Part shown: positions 62,633-64,000 of the stretch, piece by piece
Numbering within the stretch: the first letter of the stretch is position 1
Layout: each line of letters begins with the position of its first letter
Origin: Sycobia sp. Sy_11
Taxonomy: Eukaryota > Arthropoda > Insecta > Hymenoptera > Epichrysomallidae
Direction: 5' to 3'
Assembly (NCBI GenBank): GCA_018907035.1
Contig: JACCIC010000280.1
Span: forward strand, 1-64,000
Length of the DNA stretch: 64,000 nucleotides
Notes under the pieces: generated by a model
Databases searched by the model: none
What the model saw: the letters and a program-made list of their open reading frames with translations, nothing else
Told to the model about the DNA's origin: nothing
Position numbers and translations under genes: made by a program

Positions 62633-62953
62633 TTTATGGTTTCTAAATCAATTGGATCTGATATATCTGTCGATGGTTTCTGTAGCTTATATTTTGCAAC
62701 AATTTCAGGAACATGACGTGAAATCCATGTTTTTGATGGATCAATTTCATCCCATAAAATTAAAGATTTTGCTAAAGTTCGAAGTAATAAAAAATCCGGT
62801 CGGGCAAAATCTAAAAGATATTGAGTATTTGGAGCAGTCATCCATTCTGCAACAGCACGATTTCCTGTTTTAAGGTACATTAATGCTAAAGCCATTGTCG
62901 CTCCAGGGCTTGTTACATCAATATTAATAGAATCTCCTTCTCGTATTTGGTAA
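62633..62953 (-). CDS. APC1: APC1 exon a (upstream)
   Basis: 321 nt, acceptor TATTTTTTAG before 62953 and donor GTACGT after 62633. Encodes YQIREGDSINIDVTSPGATM, then ALMYLKTGNRAVAEWM, YLLDFARPDFLLLRTLA and SLILWDEIDPS, a highly conserved APC1 stretch immediately before the PC repeats. It ends DLETI plus two bases, matching the phase of the exon at 41453. Upstream exons lie outside the window or were not recognised in 62954-64000. Confidence 0.94.
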
Positions 62954-63515
62954 CTAAAAAATAAAATTTGTAGATTTAAAATTATGTTACGATAATAGTC
63001 ACGCATAGATTAATTTTATTAAAAATTGATGAGCTTAATAGCTTCAAAAAAGAACTTTTAATAACAGTAAAATAGCCAGACGATATTGATGAGTTCTTAG
63101 CATATTAAAAACTTTATGACGAGCCATAAGCTCGAATATTTATTAATTAATAAATAATAAAAAATTGTAAAACCTAAAGAATAATAATTATTATATAATG
63201 TATAATAATAAATTTGCTTAAAGTAATGGAATTATATATTTTATAATAATACAATATATAATTCCTATAGAGTTACGACCGCGCGGAAAAGCGATAAGAT
63301 TAGAGAGAGAAAGAAAAACCGAGCGTGCCCAAAGACGCGCGAATAAATATTCTCTCTACGGGCCGACGCGACCTTCGTGGACAGTAGATGGTACGGCGAG
63401 CGCAGCGCGGAGGGATTGTCGAAAGTACTACGACGCGGCGCAGAGCAGTAAGGAGCAAGCAGCACGAGCTTCATGGTGCGGAGTGGTGAGTGGGAACAGT
63501 CGCAGAGTGGGGGCC

Positions 63516-63550
<35 letters not shown>

Positions 63551-64000
63551 ATTTAAATAGCGCTGCACTGGATCTAAAATTATAATGGTTATATTTATAT
63601 TTTTTCTTATAAATAAATATTTTGTTAAATTTAAAGAAGGGTTCAAATTAAATAAAAATATAAATGAAATCTAGCTCAATAATAGAATTTAATTTTCGTT
63701 CTTGATTGATTTGCAAGAAATTGGTTTTTTATCTATAAATAATAAACGTGTACTCAATTCAAAACTCTAGCGGGTTGAGCGAGAGTTAGAATTGAGTTTG
63801 ACTAATATTTATACTGTGGGTACTTGGTGGCTGGCTGAGCGACTAAGGGTTTATGCGGACTGAGCGTAGACCAAACCTATATCGTAAATAATACCGGAAA
63901 TTTAAAAGAACTTGCACAAGCGAACCTGACGGTGGGTTGAGCGATCAGGTGCCGAGGTGGGCTGAACTGGAGCAACGATTCTGCAAGTCGAAACGCGAAG
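62954..64000. other. Upstream of APC1 exon a; mixed non-coding
   Basis: AT-rich to 63270, then a GC-rich block (63270-63520) with (CT)n at 63519-63547. From 63760 comes a sequence rich in GGTTGAGCGA/GGCTGAGCGA motifs that also occur in the Gypsy3 leader, so the window may end inside a related element's leader. No exon seen. Confidence 0.45.

Overview
The window is AT-rich animal nuclear DNA, almost certainly insect and probably hymenopteran, possibly an ant. The evidence is one spliced host gene with GT-AG introns, several mariner families, Ty3/Gypsy and Copia-like LTR elements, R1-like LINE remnants, a tRNA-derived SINE, many (TA)n, (GA)n and (CA)n microsatellites, and arthropod-type TATA plus TCAGT-like initiator promoters. 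There are no bacterial operons, CRISPR arrays or rRNA genes. The species call is inference.

Host gene: four exons on the minus strand encode conserved parts of the anaphase-promoting complex subunit APC1 (62633-62953, 41225-41453, 40956-41161, 40528-40867). Codon phases agree across all the splice junctions. The first two exons are separated by a 21,179-bp intron (41454-62632) packed with transposon debris: R1-like LINE remnants, two mariners, a broken minus-strand Gypsy element (Gypsy3), a retropepsin-like fragment and a piggyBac-type MITE. APC1 exons further 5' and 3' were not found.

1-3292: possible host exon fragments on the plus strand and a GC-rich patch with a long G run. 3293-17562: Gypsy1, a 14.3-kb LTR retrotransposon with 2.1-kb LTRs, a tRNA-Pro type primer site, a 3-kb leader holding extra open frames, a GC-rich minisatellite and a 780-nt pyrimidine tract, a gag with six zinc knuckles, and a pol that starts with two retropepsin domains in tandem. 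17563-29650: nested small elements, namely a mariner with a nonsense codon, a Copia-like LTR, a SINE with target-site duplication, an old mariner split by a 1.3-kb MITE, another mariner remnant, a second Copia-like LTR and a degenerate hammerhead-ribozyme motif. 29651-39133: Gypsy2, a young intact 9.5-kb element with nearly identical 955/957-bp LTRs, a GTGT target duplication, PBS, polypurine tract, gag and full pol. 58683-59969: an apparently intact mariner.

All three Gypsy elements carry the same slippery heptamer (G GGA AAC) in the gag frame at the gag-pol junction, each followed after 5-8 nt by a strong stem. In Gypsy1 and Gypsy2 this can fold as an H-type pseudoknot. Together with the tandem protease and unusual leader of Gypsy1, this is the most interesting biology here. 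Gypsy2 and the mariner at 58.7 kb are the best candidates for recent activity. Gypsy1 looks young but has a frame break in pol and no target-site duplication.
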